A stretch of 64,000 bases of DNA. Origin: Candidatus Wallbacteria bacterium (GTDB lineage: Bacteria; Muiribacteriota; JAQTZZ01). The stretch is taken from assembly GCA_028687545.1 (NCBI GenBank), contig JAQTZZ010000011.1:26386-90385 (forward strand), in the 5' to 3' direction. This document shows, one piece after another, positions 1 to 8,409 of the stretch. A program made the position numbers and the translations under genes. Every line of letters begins with the position of its first letter. Within the stretch, counting starts at the first letter, position 1. The notes under the pieces are model-generated. The model was not told where the DNA came from. It did not search any database and saw only the letters and a list, made by a program, of their open reading frames with translations.

Positions 1-141
1 ACCAACAATCTCCAGCTTGCCCTGTCCGCCAAGGATCATGTGCAGAAGCTGATCAGCCTTGATCCTGAGTTTAAGGATCAGACAGGCAAGAAACCGTCAG
101 ACATGCTGAAGGAGATTGAAACGTTTTTGAAGAATTTTTAG
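1..141 (+). CDS. 3' end of an unidentified gene
   Basis: The window opens inside a plus-strand reading frame that runs 46 codons to a TAG at 139-141. The visible tail is helical and Lys-rich, ending SDMLKEIETFLKNF, and shows no recognisable motif. Only 3 nt separate its stop from the ATG of the next gene, so the two are probably co-transcribed. The length and function cannot be judged from this fragment. Codon use matches the neighbouring genes. Confidence 0.6.
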   Translation, partial: TNNLQLALSAKDHVQKLISLDPEFKDQTGKKPSDMLKEIETFLKNF

Positions 142-144
142 TCG

Positions 145-1176
145 ATGTACCATATAGGCCTTAATTTCTCCCATAACTCATCCGCAGCTGCAGTTTGCGA
201 CGGAAAACTTGTTTTCGCTGTCGCTGGGGAACGCATGTCAAGGGTCAAGTACTTTTTTGATTCAGGCGATGCTCACAAATCACTGCATTATCTTTTATCC
301 AAATCCGGAATCAGCCCCGCAGAAATTGCCGGGATGGCCGTAAACTACGGCGCTTATCTGCCATCAGTCGCCAGGAGAGACGGAGACGGTTTTCTGCTCG
401 ATTACAAGCTTGGCAGCCGTCAGATCCCCACCCGCCTCTTCAATCATCATCTCTCACATGCGGCAGCCGTTTACCACACCTCAGGCCTAGCCGACTGCCT
501 GATCATGGTTTCAGACGCCAGGGGATCAGCAGAGCTTGGAGGATATCCTGTAACTGAAGCGGACTGGCTGCACGGCAGCCGGGGGCAGGAGGAAACCATC
601 AGTTTTTATCATGGAAAAAAAGGAGTCAGTCTTTTGAACCGCATGGTGTTTCCCCATTCTCTAGGGGAATTCTATTCCCTGATTACGGCCTGGCTGGGAT
701 TCAACAGCCACAACCATCCGCATGACGTGGAATTCAACGAAGGCAAGACCATGGGACTGGCTCCATACGGAGCCGGATTTTACAAAGGCGAGACTTTCAT
801 CTTCCTGGAAAAGGAAGGGTTTTCCTTTAATCCTGAATACATCAGGGTCAAAGATGATTCACTGTTTCTCACAGACCTGTTCCTTTACACTTTCGGTTCT
901 TACAGACAGCAGAATGAGCCGCTCAACTCTCAGCATCAACTGGCAGCCTTCATCGCCCAGAATGATCTGGAAAAAACCGTGCATTACCTGATCGAATCGC
1001 AGGCTTTTAAAAACCCGGCAGAGAATCTGCTTCTCTCAGGCGGCACTTTCCACAATTCGGTCTTGAACGGGAAACTGAAATCTTCGACCTTTTTCAAAAA
1101 TGTATTCGCGATGCCTGCAGCCGACGATTCAGGCCTGGCGATCGGGAACGCGTTTCTTTCGTATCTGAGCCGGTAA
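145..1176 (+). CDS. Carbamoyltransferase-like protein, N-terminal (Kae1/ASKHA-like) domain only
   Basis: The 343-residue protein matches the N-terminal domain of the NodU/CmcH/TobZ carbamoyltransferase family. It has the opening IGLNFSHNSSAAAV, the HHLSHAA metal-binding motif near residue 95, a glycine-rich segment around TMGLAPYG, and the late LSGGTFHNSVLNGK block. Family members are usually about 550-600 residues because a C-terminal YrdC-like domain follows. Here the protein ends right after the DDSGLAIGNA segment, and no remnant of the second domain follows before the convergent gene ends at 1190. By family knowledge this domain transfers carbamoyl from carbamoyl-adenylate, but without its partner the reaction is uncertain. 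The start is 3 nt after the preceding stop, suggesting an operon. Confidence 0.75.
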   Translation: MYHIGLNFSHNSSAAAVCDGKLVFAVAGERMSRVKYFFDSGDAHKSLHYLLSKSGISPAEIAGMAVNYGAYLPSVARRDGDGFLLDYKLGSRQIPTRLFNHHLSHAAAVYHTSGLADCLIMVSDARGSAELGGYPVTEADWLHGSRGQEETISFYHGKKGVSLLNRMVFPHSLGEFYSLITAWLGFNSHNHPHDVEFNEGKTMGLAPYGAGFYKGETFIFLEKEGFSFNPEYIRVKDDSLFLTDLFLYTFGSYRQQNEPLNSQHQLAAFIAQNDLEKTVHYLIESQAFKNPAENLLLSGGTFHNSVLNGKLKSSTFFKNVFAMPAADDSGLAIGNAFLSYLSR

Positions 1177-1189
1177 AGCCTTTTTCAGG

Positions 1190-2599
1190 CTACGGTGTTT
1201 CTTCCAGTTCGATCTTTATCGCCTTGGGAACCAGATTGCCGTCTATATTCTCAACCTGGGTGATTTCGAAAGTGACGCGCAGATCCTTTTTGAGTTTGGT
1301 GCCAAGCGTCTCCTGGAAACTCGAATTCTGGAAAATCACCTGCTGCCCGTCGTCGGAATGGATCACTCCATTGCCTGTCTTCTGATCGAACCAGGCCACT
1401 ACTCCGGCATTCTGAGCTGCTGTTCCGGAAATGAATACGATATTGTAAGCATTGTATTCACCGCTGTTCTGATCCTTGATCACTTCGAAACGCGCTTTTT
1501 CGCCGATCTGGGCCACTTTGATCAGCCTGCCCACAATGGCTGTAAAATGAAATGGATACTCGGATTCGTCCTCTGATTTCATGACTCCCCTGCCGTTATG
1601 CAGGTCAAAACTCTTCAGTACCCCGAAACTGAACTTGGACGGATCACGATTCAATACTTCTACAGAAACTGCAATCGGTCCGCGCCTGGACTTGGTAATT
1701 CCGAAGCGCACTGTTTCACCCTCGTACAGCGTCTGATATCCTTCGTTGACTATCGCTGAAAAATGCACGAAAATATCTTTCTTCCGGGATGCTGTCTTCA
1801 AGAAACCGATCCCCTTGGAATCATCAAACCACTTGACGATTCCTGTATACTGTTTTTCCATCTTGCTGCTGCGGATGATCTCCTCGATCGTTTCACCGTT
1901 GTGTTCCTTGATTTCCATGAGTTTCTTCAGGAGTTCCTTAACCTCATTCTGATTCGGGTTGATCTGAAGAGAGCGCTTGAGGTTGGTAATGGAGAGACTG
2001 ATCAGGTTGAGCCGCTGATAAGACAGGGCCAGGTGCAGGAATGCGCTGTAGTCCATCGGATCGAGTGCAACCGATTTCTGGGAGAGCTTGACTGCGTCCT
2101 CGAAAAAATTCAGCTCATAATAAATGTTGGCCAGTTCCCTGTAATAATCATGGTTGTCATCCTTAAGGATCAAGGCCTGGTAATAAGCCATGATGGCTTC
2201 ATCATATCGCTTGAGCTGGTAATAAAACATCCCCATCGAGCCGAAATAATATGATTCTCTGGGGTTTTCCTTCAGTTTCTCTTCCAGAAGGATCAGCCCC
2301 TGCTCCAGGATCTTGGTGGATTTGGCGAATTCCTCCCGCAGCTGGTAAATATTGGAAAGGTAGATATAGTTGTTGAAATTCTCAGGTTCGGCCTTGATCG
2401 CCTCCAGGTAGGATTTCACCGATTCTTCAAGATTGTTCAGGAGAAAATAGGTGAGCGCGATGGCGCTGAGATAGCGGCCATTCCCACGGTCGAGTTTGAG
2501 CGATTCAATCAGTTTCTCGAGTGCGGGCTTGTAGTCTCCCTCATTCAGAAGGTCCAGTGCCTGTGAATAATAAGCTTCGGCCTGGGCAAGTTTATTCAT
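1190..2599 (-). CDS. TPR protein with three tandem cold-shock-like domains
   Basis: The 469-residue protein has two parts. Residues about 1-235 are tetratricopeptide repeats. Three OB-fold segments resembling cold-shock domains follow, at about 252-317, 322-390 and 399-465. The first is the most typical, with KWFDDSKGIGFL (RNP1-like) and DIFVHFSAI (RNP2-like). The second has RGVMKS and FHFTAI. The third has WFDQKTGNGVI and QVIFQNSS. Classical cold-shock proteins are single domains of about 70 residues that bind single-stranded RNA or DNA. Here TPRs, a protein-binding scaffold, are joined to three of them. A role in RNA handling is inferred. It is the last gene of a minus-strand run and lies about 100 bp downstream of the CBS-HutP gene. 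There is no signal peptide, so it is probably cytoplasmic. Confidence 0.75.
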   Translation of the reverse strand: MNKLAQAEAYYSQALDLLNEGDYKPALEKLIESLKLDRGNGRYLSAIALTYFLLNNLEESVKSYLEAIKAEPENFNNYIYLSNIYQLREEFAKSTKILEQGLILLEEKLKENPRESYYFGSMGMFYYQLKRYDEAIMAYYQALILKDDNHDYYRELANIYYELNFFEDAVKLSQKSVALDPMDYSAFLHLALSYQRLNLISLSITNLKRSLQINPNQNEVKELLKKLMEIKEHNGETIEEIIRSSKMEKQYTGIVKWFDDSKGIGFLKTASRKKDIFVHFSAIVNEGYQTLYEGETVRFGITKSRRGPIAVSVEVLNRDPSKFSFGVLKSFDLHNGRGVMKSEDESEYPFHFTAIVGRLIKVAQIGEKARFEVIKDQNSGEYNAYNIVFISGTAAQNAGVVAWFDQKTGNGVIHSDDGQQVIFQNSSFQETLGTKLKKDLRVTFEITQVENIDGNLVPKAIKIELEETP

Positions 2600-2658
2600 C
2601 TGACCTCACAAAAAATAGGCATCGGCAAATTTTTCCAGGTTAATCCGCTTAAATCTTT

Positions 2659-2694
2659 GTAAACAAATCTTCGCTTCGCTTCAGATTTGTTAAC
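2659..2694 (-). terminator. 12-bp hairpin between the CBS-HutP and TPR/cold-shock genes
   Basis: Arms at 2659-2670 (GTAAACAAATCT) and 2683-2694 (AGATTTGTTAAC) pair with a single mismatch around a 12-nt loop. The hairpin begins a few nt after the stop codon of the CBS-HutP gene. On the minus strand it could act as a weak terminator or attenuator ahead of the TPR/cold-shock gene. It is AT-rich and no long U-tract follows, so intrinsic termination is not certain. Confidence 0.4.
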
Positions 2695-2699
2695 AGAGC

Positions 2700-3482
2700 C
2701 TAAATTATACAGTATCCCATCGCGATCGTCTTGGGGCCGTTCACAAGGGCATGGCCGCATCTGCCGAAAGCCGAGACCACGATCAATCCTTCCCCCCTGA
2801 CGATGGCGACTTTGAAGCCTCCGCCAAGGCCGGGGTTGATCAGGTCAAGCTGTGCATACACATCACGGGCTGCTATGGAGACTGCGATTTTGTCCTTCAG
2901 GTCCTCGGAAATCACGCCTCTGGCGATGGCTGCCACGATCACGGATTCCCTGAACTTGATCGGAAGCTTCTCACCAGTCTCGCCAACCTGCGTAATGGCA
3001 GCCTGCAGCCCGGCGTTGGATCCCTCTTCCAGCCAGTGATTCTCTTTTTGTCTGTCGCTGGTCATGGAAAGATAGATTGCCAGACGCTCTGGGGAAAGCT
3101 CCGGTTCCTTGCGCTTTTCATCAGCCAGGTCCTTGACCAGGTCGGTTTCAGTGATGATTCCAACTACCTCGCCGTTCCTGGAAAAGACCGGCAGGCAGCT
3201 GATGCTATTGTCAAGCATGGTGCGTGCTGCTTCATTGACTGTGGTTTCTTCTGTGACACGGGGAAAATCTCCTGTCATGAACTTGGAAACTTTCTCCTTG
3301 CCTGAGGAATCCTTTAAGAAATCCCTCTCTGTCAACACGCCCACCACATCATTCCCATCGATTACCACCAACTGCTTTACCCGGTTAAGTAAAGCCATTT
3401 TTCTGGCGCTTTCAAAGCTATCGCTGGAGGCTACTTTGAAAAACTTCTTCTCCATGATATCTCTCACCTTGATCTTGGGCAT
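2700..3482 (-). CDS. CBS-pair protein fused to a HutP-family RNA-binding domain
   Basis: The 260-residue protein begins with two CBS domains (about residues 5-60 and 65-122). These include the typical VVGVLTERDFL and VVGIITETDLV segments that usually bind adenosyl ligands. Residues about 130-260 match the HutP family, the antiterminator that binds mRNA in Bacillus. Visible features are RESVIVAAIARGVI, the GGGFKVAIVRGEG strand and the ending NGPKTIAMGYCII. The Mg/histidine-coordinating histidines known from Bacillus HutP do not appear at the corresponding places, so ligand sensing may have moved to the CBS pair; this is inference. A strong ribosome site (AAGGAGG) sits 7 nt before the ATG. The first 19 nt overlap the end of the upstream PIN-TRAM gene. 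Confidence 0.75.
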   Translation of the reverse strand: MPKIKVRDIMEKKFFKVASSDSFESARKMALLNRVKQLVVIDGNDVVGVLTERDFLKDSSGKEKVSKFMTGDFPRVTEETTVNEAARTMLDNSISCLPVFSRNGEVVGIITETDLVKDLADEKRKEPELSPERLAIYLSMTSDRQKENHWLEEGSNAGLQAAITQVGETGEKLPIKFRESVIVAAIARGVISEDLKDKIAVSIAARDVYAQLDLINPGLGGGFKVAIVRGEGLIVVSAFGRCGHALVNGPKTIAMGYCII

Positions 3483-4576
3483 TCCGAATCCTCCTTTTTT
3501 ATGTCTTTAAATTTTGCAAAAACAATCCTGCCTGCCTGGGTCTGGATTATATTTGTGACAATTACTTCCAGCAGCCGGCCCAGATATTTCCGGCCATTTT
3601 CCACAACGATCATCGTGCCGTCCTCAAGGTATCCGACGGCCTGATGATGCTCTTTCCCGGGCTTCACTAATTCTATCACCACTTCTTCGCCCGGGACAAG
3701 TACCGGTTTTAGAGCCAGTGAAACCTCATTCAGGTTGATGCATTCAAGCAGCTGCAAACGGGCGATTTTGGACATGTTGAAATCATTGGTCAGTAAAGTT
3801 CTCTTGGTTTTTTTGACATAATTGATCAGTTTTTCATCGACATTCTCGCCTTCGATCGGTTCGCTGACAATTTCGAGTTTTCTGGGCAGTTCCCTTCGCA
3901 TCTTCTCCAGATTTTCCAAGCCTCTCCTGCCTCTAAGCCTTTTACTCTGGTCTGAAGAATCTGCCAGCAGCTGCAGCTCGCGCAATACGCACTCATGGAT
4001 CTGAATTACTTCCCTGATCATGCCGGTTTTCATCAGTTCAATGATCCGCCCGTCAATCAGGATATTTGTATCAGCGACGATTTTCTCCCCGATTGTTTCT
4101 TCAGCGCCCAGAAGCTTGGTCTCAGTCAGTCTTTTCAAGACCGTGACACCGATGAAAAAAGAAACCAGGTTAATGGCCAGAGGAGAGAATACTTTGATGA
4201 TCAGAGCTACTTCCTGAGCTTCTTTTTCCAGTTCATCCAGGCTGTAGCTGTAGAAAAAATAATATGGAACCATGAAAAAAAGATTACCTGCGATCAATCC
4301 GAGGACTCCACCCAGGAAATCGCACCAGATTCTCTGAAAACTGACCTCTTTAGTCCATTGCTCATACCAGTCCAGAAAGTGGCGAATCACCACATTGCTG
4401 AACAGGTAAAACGCTCCGCCAAAGAGGAAATTCATCACCAGTTTCGGGGTCGCTCCGACCCAGTCACCCAGGAAATCCTGCCAGTAGGTGGGATAAATAT
4501 TGACCAGGAAATTTCCGATGCTGATGCCCAGAATCGTAAAAAAAAGGTTGAAAAAACCGAGAATGATTTTCTTCAT
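3464..4576 (-). CDS. Membrane-anchored PIN-TRAM domain protein (YacL-like)
   Basis: The 370-residue protein starts with about four membrane helices (residues about 5-150). A PIN nuclease-like domain follows (about 165-290) with the conserved acidic starts VADTNILIDGR and LLTNDFNMSK. The C-terminal part (about 300-360, IELVKPGKEHHQAVGYL onward) is a TRAM domain, a small RNA-binding fold. This architecture is that of the YacL/PilT-N family found widely in Firmicutes and relatives. PIN domains cut RNA using a cluster of acidic residues; the activity of YacL-like members is largely untested. It is followed with a 19-nt overlap by the CBS-HutP gene, so two predicted RNA-linked proteins are translationally coupled. 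Confidence 0.85.
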   Translation of the reverse strand: MKKIILGFFNLFFTILGISIGNFLVNIYPTYWQDFLGDWVGATPKLVMNFLFGGAFYLFSNVVIRHFLDWYEQWTKEVSFQRIWCDFLGGVLGLIAGNLFFMVPYYFFYSYSLDELEKEAQEVALIIKVFSPLAINLVSFFIGVTVLKRLTETKLLGAEETIGEKIVADTNILIDGRIIELMKTGMIREVIQIHECVLRELQLLADSSDQSKRLRGRRGLENLEKMRRELPRKLEIVSEPIEGENVDEKLINYVKKTKRTLLTNDFNMSKIARLQLLECINLNEVSLALKPVLVPGEEVVIELVKPGKEHHQAVGYLEDGTMIVVENGRKYLGRLLEVIVTNIIQTQAGRIVFAKFKDIKKEDSECPRSR

Positions 4577-4633
4577 ATTGTGAAAAATTAAACCCTAAAA
4601 CATTATTTGTCAAACATTCAGGGATTTCCGCGC

Positions 4634-6973
4634 CTATTGCGAGGACTTGCGCACCACTTCCAGTTCGCAGAGATGGGAACCTACATCTTTCTGGAGTGTC
4701 AGAATGGCCTTCTGCAGCAAAGTTTCCAGAGAGATGAAATCATTGAGTATGTTCACGAAATCAAGATTTGCCTTGCTGAAATTCCTGACGATCTCGGTGG
4801 ATTTATCGGCATTGTTCAGCATTTCGTATGAATTCATCAACTGATTGAGTGTTCCCAGATTTCTCTGCAGTTCCGCGAGAACTTCCTGATACTTCTGAAG
4901 CATGGGGAGAAAATCATTTTCATGCTCCTTTAAAATCTCCTCTGTCTGATTGACGAATGAAACTATCTCTTCCCTGGTCTTTTTTTCAGAAGATTCCCAG
5001 GGACTGTCGGATTCGCTGATGATGCTGATCACCATGGTGTCAATCAGGTCTTTCTGTTTTCTAAGCTTCCTGGTCATGGTTGTCAGTTCAGACTGGAATT
5101 CTTCTTTCCAGGACTTGAATTTCGCTTTTTCAGGAGGTTTCCGCTCTGTGCTCGCATTCTGATCATCCACCATCAATCCCTGTTTTTCGTCGAATGCGCC
5201 GGACTCATACGGATCAGCGCTCAGACCTGTCACCTTGTGCTTCTGCCTGTCGATCCTGGGTTCCTCTTTCCTGACAGTCTTCTGAGCAGTTTCTCCGGAT
5301 TTCTCAACCATCTTTTTCGGAGGCATGGCCGGGGCTTCAGGTTCTGCGACTTTCTTCACAGGCGGCAGGAGGTCTTCCTCCTCATCCTGCTTCATCAGCG
5401 AAAGAATATCTTCCTCAGGCTCGCTTGCCTTCTTCTTTGGCGGAAGGATGTCTTCCGGTGCCTCGGCCTCCACTTCAGGCGGCTGGATATCTGCCGGTTC
5501 CCCGGCCGCGAGCTTAGGCGGCAGGATGTCTGCTTGTTCTGAAACCGCAGGTTCAGGCGGCAGAACTTCAGCTTCTGGTTTCAAAGCTTGTTCAGGCTGC
5601 AGGCTATCTGCCGGCTCCATTTCCGGCTCCTCAGGTTGAGCGAGATTCTCCTCCCCTGCCGGCCGGGTGGCTTCTGCATCTGGAAGTACCTGTGGCATGG
5701 ATTCTTCAATCAGCTTGTCCAGCTCATCAGGCTCTTTTTCCGGAGCAGGGATTTTACTCCCGTCCATAGCTGTTTCCTTGGCCTTTTCAGCGGCTTTGGC
5801 TTTTTTCTCCTCTTCGGCCTTGGCGATCTTCTCATTGATCAGCCGGATTTCTTCTTCAGTGAAGGCGGCTTTGCTGCCGTCAAACTTGAGGTGCTGCATC
5901 TCTTCGATGTCCTTCAATGAAATATCTGTGTTTTCATCGAGGATCTCGGACATGGTTTTGCTGTCCGGCTGGCCTTCGGCGATTGATTTAAGTATTGCAT
6001 GTACACCCAGGATCGTGGGGCAGAATTTGATGATCCTGGAATAGTATGCTTTGGCCAGCTCGTAATTTTCCTCAAGAAAATTCAGAGTGGCCAGTTTGGC
6101 CATGATCTCGATGTCATCGTCCTTGAGCTGTGAGGCAATTTTATAGTTGGTGCGGGCGTTCTTGAAATCTTTGGTCAGCATGCACATGTCGCCGAGCTTC
6201 ATGTAAACTTCATTGTCATTGAAGATCAGCTGCAAAGCTTTTTTATAGAATGGTACCGCGTGATCAAAATTCCTGAGCCGGAAATAGATATTGCCGATCC
6301 GTTTGTTCACCTGGGACTTGTTGGCTGAATTCCTGAAGAACACTTCAGCTTCCGGTGCAACCAGAAATTTTTCCAGATTTTTGATGGCTAATGGATACTG
6401 CTCAGTGAATTCATACAATTCAGCCAGTTTTTCGTAAATTGCGATGTTGGATGGTTCAAGTTCCAGGGAATGTTCAAAAGCTTCAATGGACTTGTTCAGG
6501 TCGCGCTGCACAAGATAAAAATTAGCCAGCTTGTAATAACCGATGGATTTTTTTGCAGATTCCAGGATGTATGTCTCCCAGATCTTCACCACCTTTTCAA
6601 AAAGACCCTGTTCCTGATAAAGGTCCGCCAGTTTTTCGTATACCGGGAGCCCTCCGGTGTACTCAATGCCTTTTTTCAGAATCAGTTGGGCTTCGTAAAC
6701 CTTCTTGGCCTTGAGATAGATCTCGGCCATCATCACATAAGGTGCGGCATACTTGTAATTGGCCTTGATGGCATCCTTGAGGTAATGATAGCACTGCTCA
6801 TAGTCCTCGGAATGGTAAAAATTGTTCGCCAGCGTAAAATTTGAATCCGCCCCGTGAAAATCGATAGCGCTGCTGTCAGGGAGATTGGCCGGGACAGGTA
6901 TGATTGAAGTCACCCGCTCCAGAAAATTGTATTTCATCCCCCGGAAACTGTCCAACACATTTAATAACGACAT
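4634..6973 (-). CDS. Large TPR protein with acidic Pro-rich linker and helical C-terminus
   Basis: The 779-residue protein has about eight tetratricopeptide repeats in residues about 30-345. A charged helical stretch follows (about 365-410). A low-complexity Glu/Pro/Ala region (about 410-600) contains imprecise repeats around ADILPPK, EDILPPK and EDLLPPV. The C-terminal 160 residues are predicted helical coiled-coil (MTRKLRKQKDLIDTMV and after). No catalytic motif or signal peptide is visible, so a cytoplasmic scaffold is likely. It lies between an NtrC-type regulator and the PIN-TRAM gene, all on one strand. The linker repeats are reminiscent in style of the linker of the 1210-residue HEAT protein at 31-34.7 kb, although the motifs differ. 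Confidence 0.65.
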   Translation of the reverse strand: MSLLNVLDSFRGMKYNFLERVTSIIPVPANLPDSSAIDFHGADSNFTLANNFYHSEDYEQCYHYLKDAIKANYKYAAPYVMMAEIYLKAKKVYEAQLILKKGIEYTGGLPVYEKLADLYQEQGLFEKVVKIWETYILESAKKSIGYYKLANFYLVQRDLNKSIEAFEHSLELEPSNIAIYEKLAELYEFTEQYPLAIKNLEKFLVAPEAEVFFRNSANKSQVNKRIGNIYFRLRNFDHAVPFYKKALQLIFNDNEVYMKLGDMCMLTKDFKNARTNYKIASQLKDDDIEIMAKLATLNFLEENYELAKAYYSRIIKFCPTILGVHAILKSIAEGQPDSKTMSEILDENTDISLKDIEEMQHLKFDGSKAAFTEEEIRLINEKIAKAEEEKKAKAAEKAKETAMDGSKIPAPEKEPDELDKLIEESMPQVLPDAEATRPAGEENLAQPEEPEMEPADSLQPEQALKPEAEVLPPEPAVSEQADILPPKLAAGEPADIQPPEVEAEAPEDILPPKKKASEPEEDILSLMKQDEEEDLLPPVKKVAEPEAPAMPPKKMVEKSGETAQKTVRKEEPRIDRQKHKVTGLSADPYESGAFDEKQGLMVDDQNASTERKPPEKAKFKSWKEEFQSELTTMTRKLRKQKDLIDTMVISIISESDSPWESSEKKTREEIVSFVNQTEEILKEHENDFLPMLQKYQEVLAELQRNLGTLNQLMNSYEMLNNADKSTEIVRNFSKANLDFVNILNDFISLETLLQKAILTLQKDVGSHLCELEVVRKSSQ

Positions 6974-7023
6974 CTAATTCTCCTTGCACGATCAAAAGTC
7001 AGACTAATTATACCATGGGCTTC

Positions 7024-8409
7024 TCATGACTGTTCTTTTTCCGCTTCCCCTGCTGTTCCTTCCAGCTGATATTTTTTCAGTTTGTTGTAAAGGGTTTTCC
7101 TGGTGATGCCAAGGATTTCGCTGGCTTTAGCGCGGTTGCCGAGTGTGAACGACAGCACCCTCTCGATGTAGTTCTTTTCCACCTGCTCCAAGGTGAACGT
7201 GACATCAGTCACTGACTCGTGAGGCGCAGCTCCGACAGGATTCAGCTCCTTTTCAAAAAAATCCAGCTCCAGCAGCTCCCGGTTTTCCAGCAGGATTGCA
7301 CGCTCGATCACATTTTTCAGTTCACGGACATTGCCTGGCCAGGAATAATTCAGGATCAGCCACCTGGCTTTGCTGCTCAATCCCTTGACATGGCGCTTAA
7401 ATTCCAGGTTGTATTTATCGATGTAATACTGGGCGATCAAAAGCGGATCTTCGCCCCTCTCTTTCATCGGGGGAAGGAAGATTGGAATCACGGATAATCT
7501 GTAATAAAGGTCTTCTCTGAAACGGCCGGCTTTCACCTCTTCTTTCAGATCCTTGTTGGTAGCCACAATGATCCGCAGGGAAACGGAAATATCCTCGATC
7601 GCCCCGACTGGTCTGAATTTTTTTTCTTCCAGCACTTTGAGCAGCTTGATCTGGAAGGCCGGCTTGAGATCGCCGATTTCATCCAGGAACACCGTACCTC
7701 CATCTGCCATTTCCAGCAGTCCTTTCTTGTTGCTGCGGGCATCTGTAAACGCTCCCTTGACGTGTCCGAACAGTTCGGATTCGAACAGGAAGTCGGAAAC
7801 CGTGCTGCAGTTGAGTTCCACGAAAGGCGCGTCTTTCTGAGGCGAGTTGAAGTGGATGGCTTTGGCTATCAATTCCTTGCCTGTACCTGAGCTTCCCTGG
7901 ATCAGGACTGTGCTGTGCGGGGAATCACCAATGGTTTTGATCACATTGAAAACCCTTTTCATTGGTTCGCTTCTGCCGATGATGTTCTGGAACTGATATT
8001 CCTTGATGATCTGACTTTTCAGGAGGTCATTCTCGTATAGCAGGATCTTACGTTCCAGAGCCTTTTCCACCACAGAAATGATCCTGTCCTGGTGAAAGGG
8101 TTTCTTGATGTAGTCATAGGCACCGTTCTTGATCGCCCAGACCGCGTCATCCACATTGGTGTATCCGGTGATGATGATCACCTGTATCAGTGGGCTCGAC
8201 TCCTGAACATAGCGCAGGATTTCCAGACCACTGGTTTTATCAAGCCTCACATCGGTGATGATCACGTCAATCTGAAAGTTGTCGATGAATTTATAAGCCT
8301 GGGCAGCATTTCCGGCTGTCAGACAGTCATAGCCCCTCTCCTCCAGCCAGTAGCGGATTATCTCGACCAGGTTGTCTTCATCATCTATCACCAGGATTCG
8401 ACCTTTCAT
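7024..8409 (-). CDS. Sigma-54-dependent NtrC-family response regulator
   Basis: The 461-residue protein has the full NtrC layout. The receiver domain (about 1-120) has its phospho-acceptor Asp in IITDVRLDKTSG and the Lys in IKKPF. The AAA+ domain (about 140-375) has Walker A GSSGTGKE, the sigma-54 contact loop GAFTDA, and Walker B GGTVFLDEIGDL. A Fis-type helix-turn-helix follows (about 420-450, NRAKASEILGITRKTLYNKL). It activates transcription at sigma-54 promoters when phosphorylated. Its ATG overlaps the stop of the upstream kinase gene by 4 nt, so the pair is a two-component system. I found no convincing -24/-12 promoter in the nearby intergenic regions, so its targets are unknown. Confidence 0.93.
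   Translation of the reverse strand: MKGRILVIDDEDNLVEIIRYWLEERGYDCLTAGNAAQAYKFIDNFQIDVIITDVRLDKTSGLEILRYVQESSPLIQVIIITGYTNVDDAVWAIKNGAYDYIKKPFHQDRIISVVEKALERKILLYENDLLKSQIIKEYQFQNIIGRSEPMKRVFNVIKTIGDSPHSTVLIQGSSGTGKELIAKAIHFNSPQKDAPFVELNCSTVSDFLFESELFGHVKGAFTDARSNKKGLLEMADGGTVFLDEIGDLKPAFQIKLLKVLEEKKFRPVGAIEDISVSLRIIVATNKDLKEEVKAGRFREDLYYRLSVIPIFLPPMKERGEDPLLIAQYYIDKYNLEFKRHVKGLSSKARWLILNYSWPGNVRELKNVIERAILLENRELLELDFFEKELNPVGAAPHESVTDVTFTLEQVEKNYIERVLSFTLGNRAKASEILGITRKTLYNKLKKYQLEGTAGEAEKEQS

Noticed and set aside
145..1189. Frameshift as the cause of the short carbamoyltransferase
   Set aside because: Only 13 nt separate its stop from the end of the convergent gene, so there is no room for a displaced second domain.
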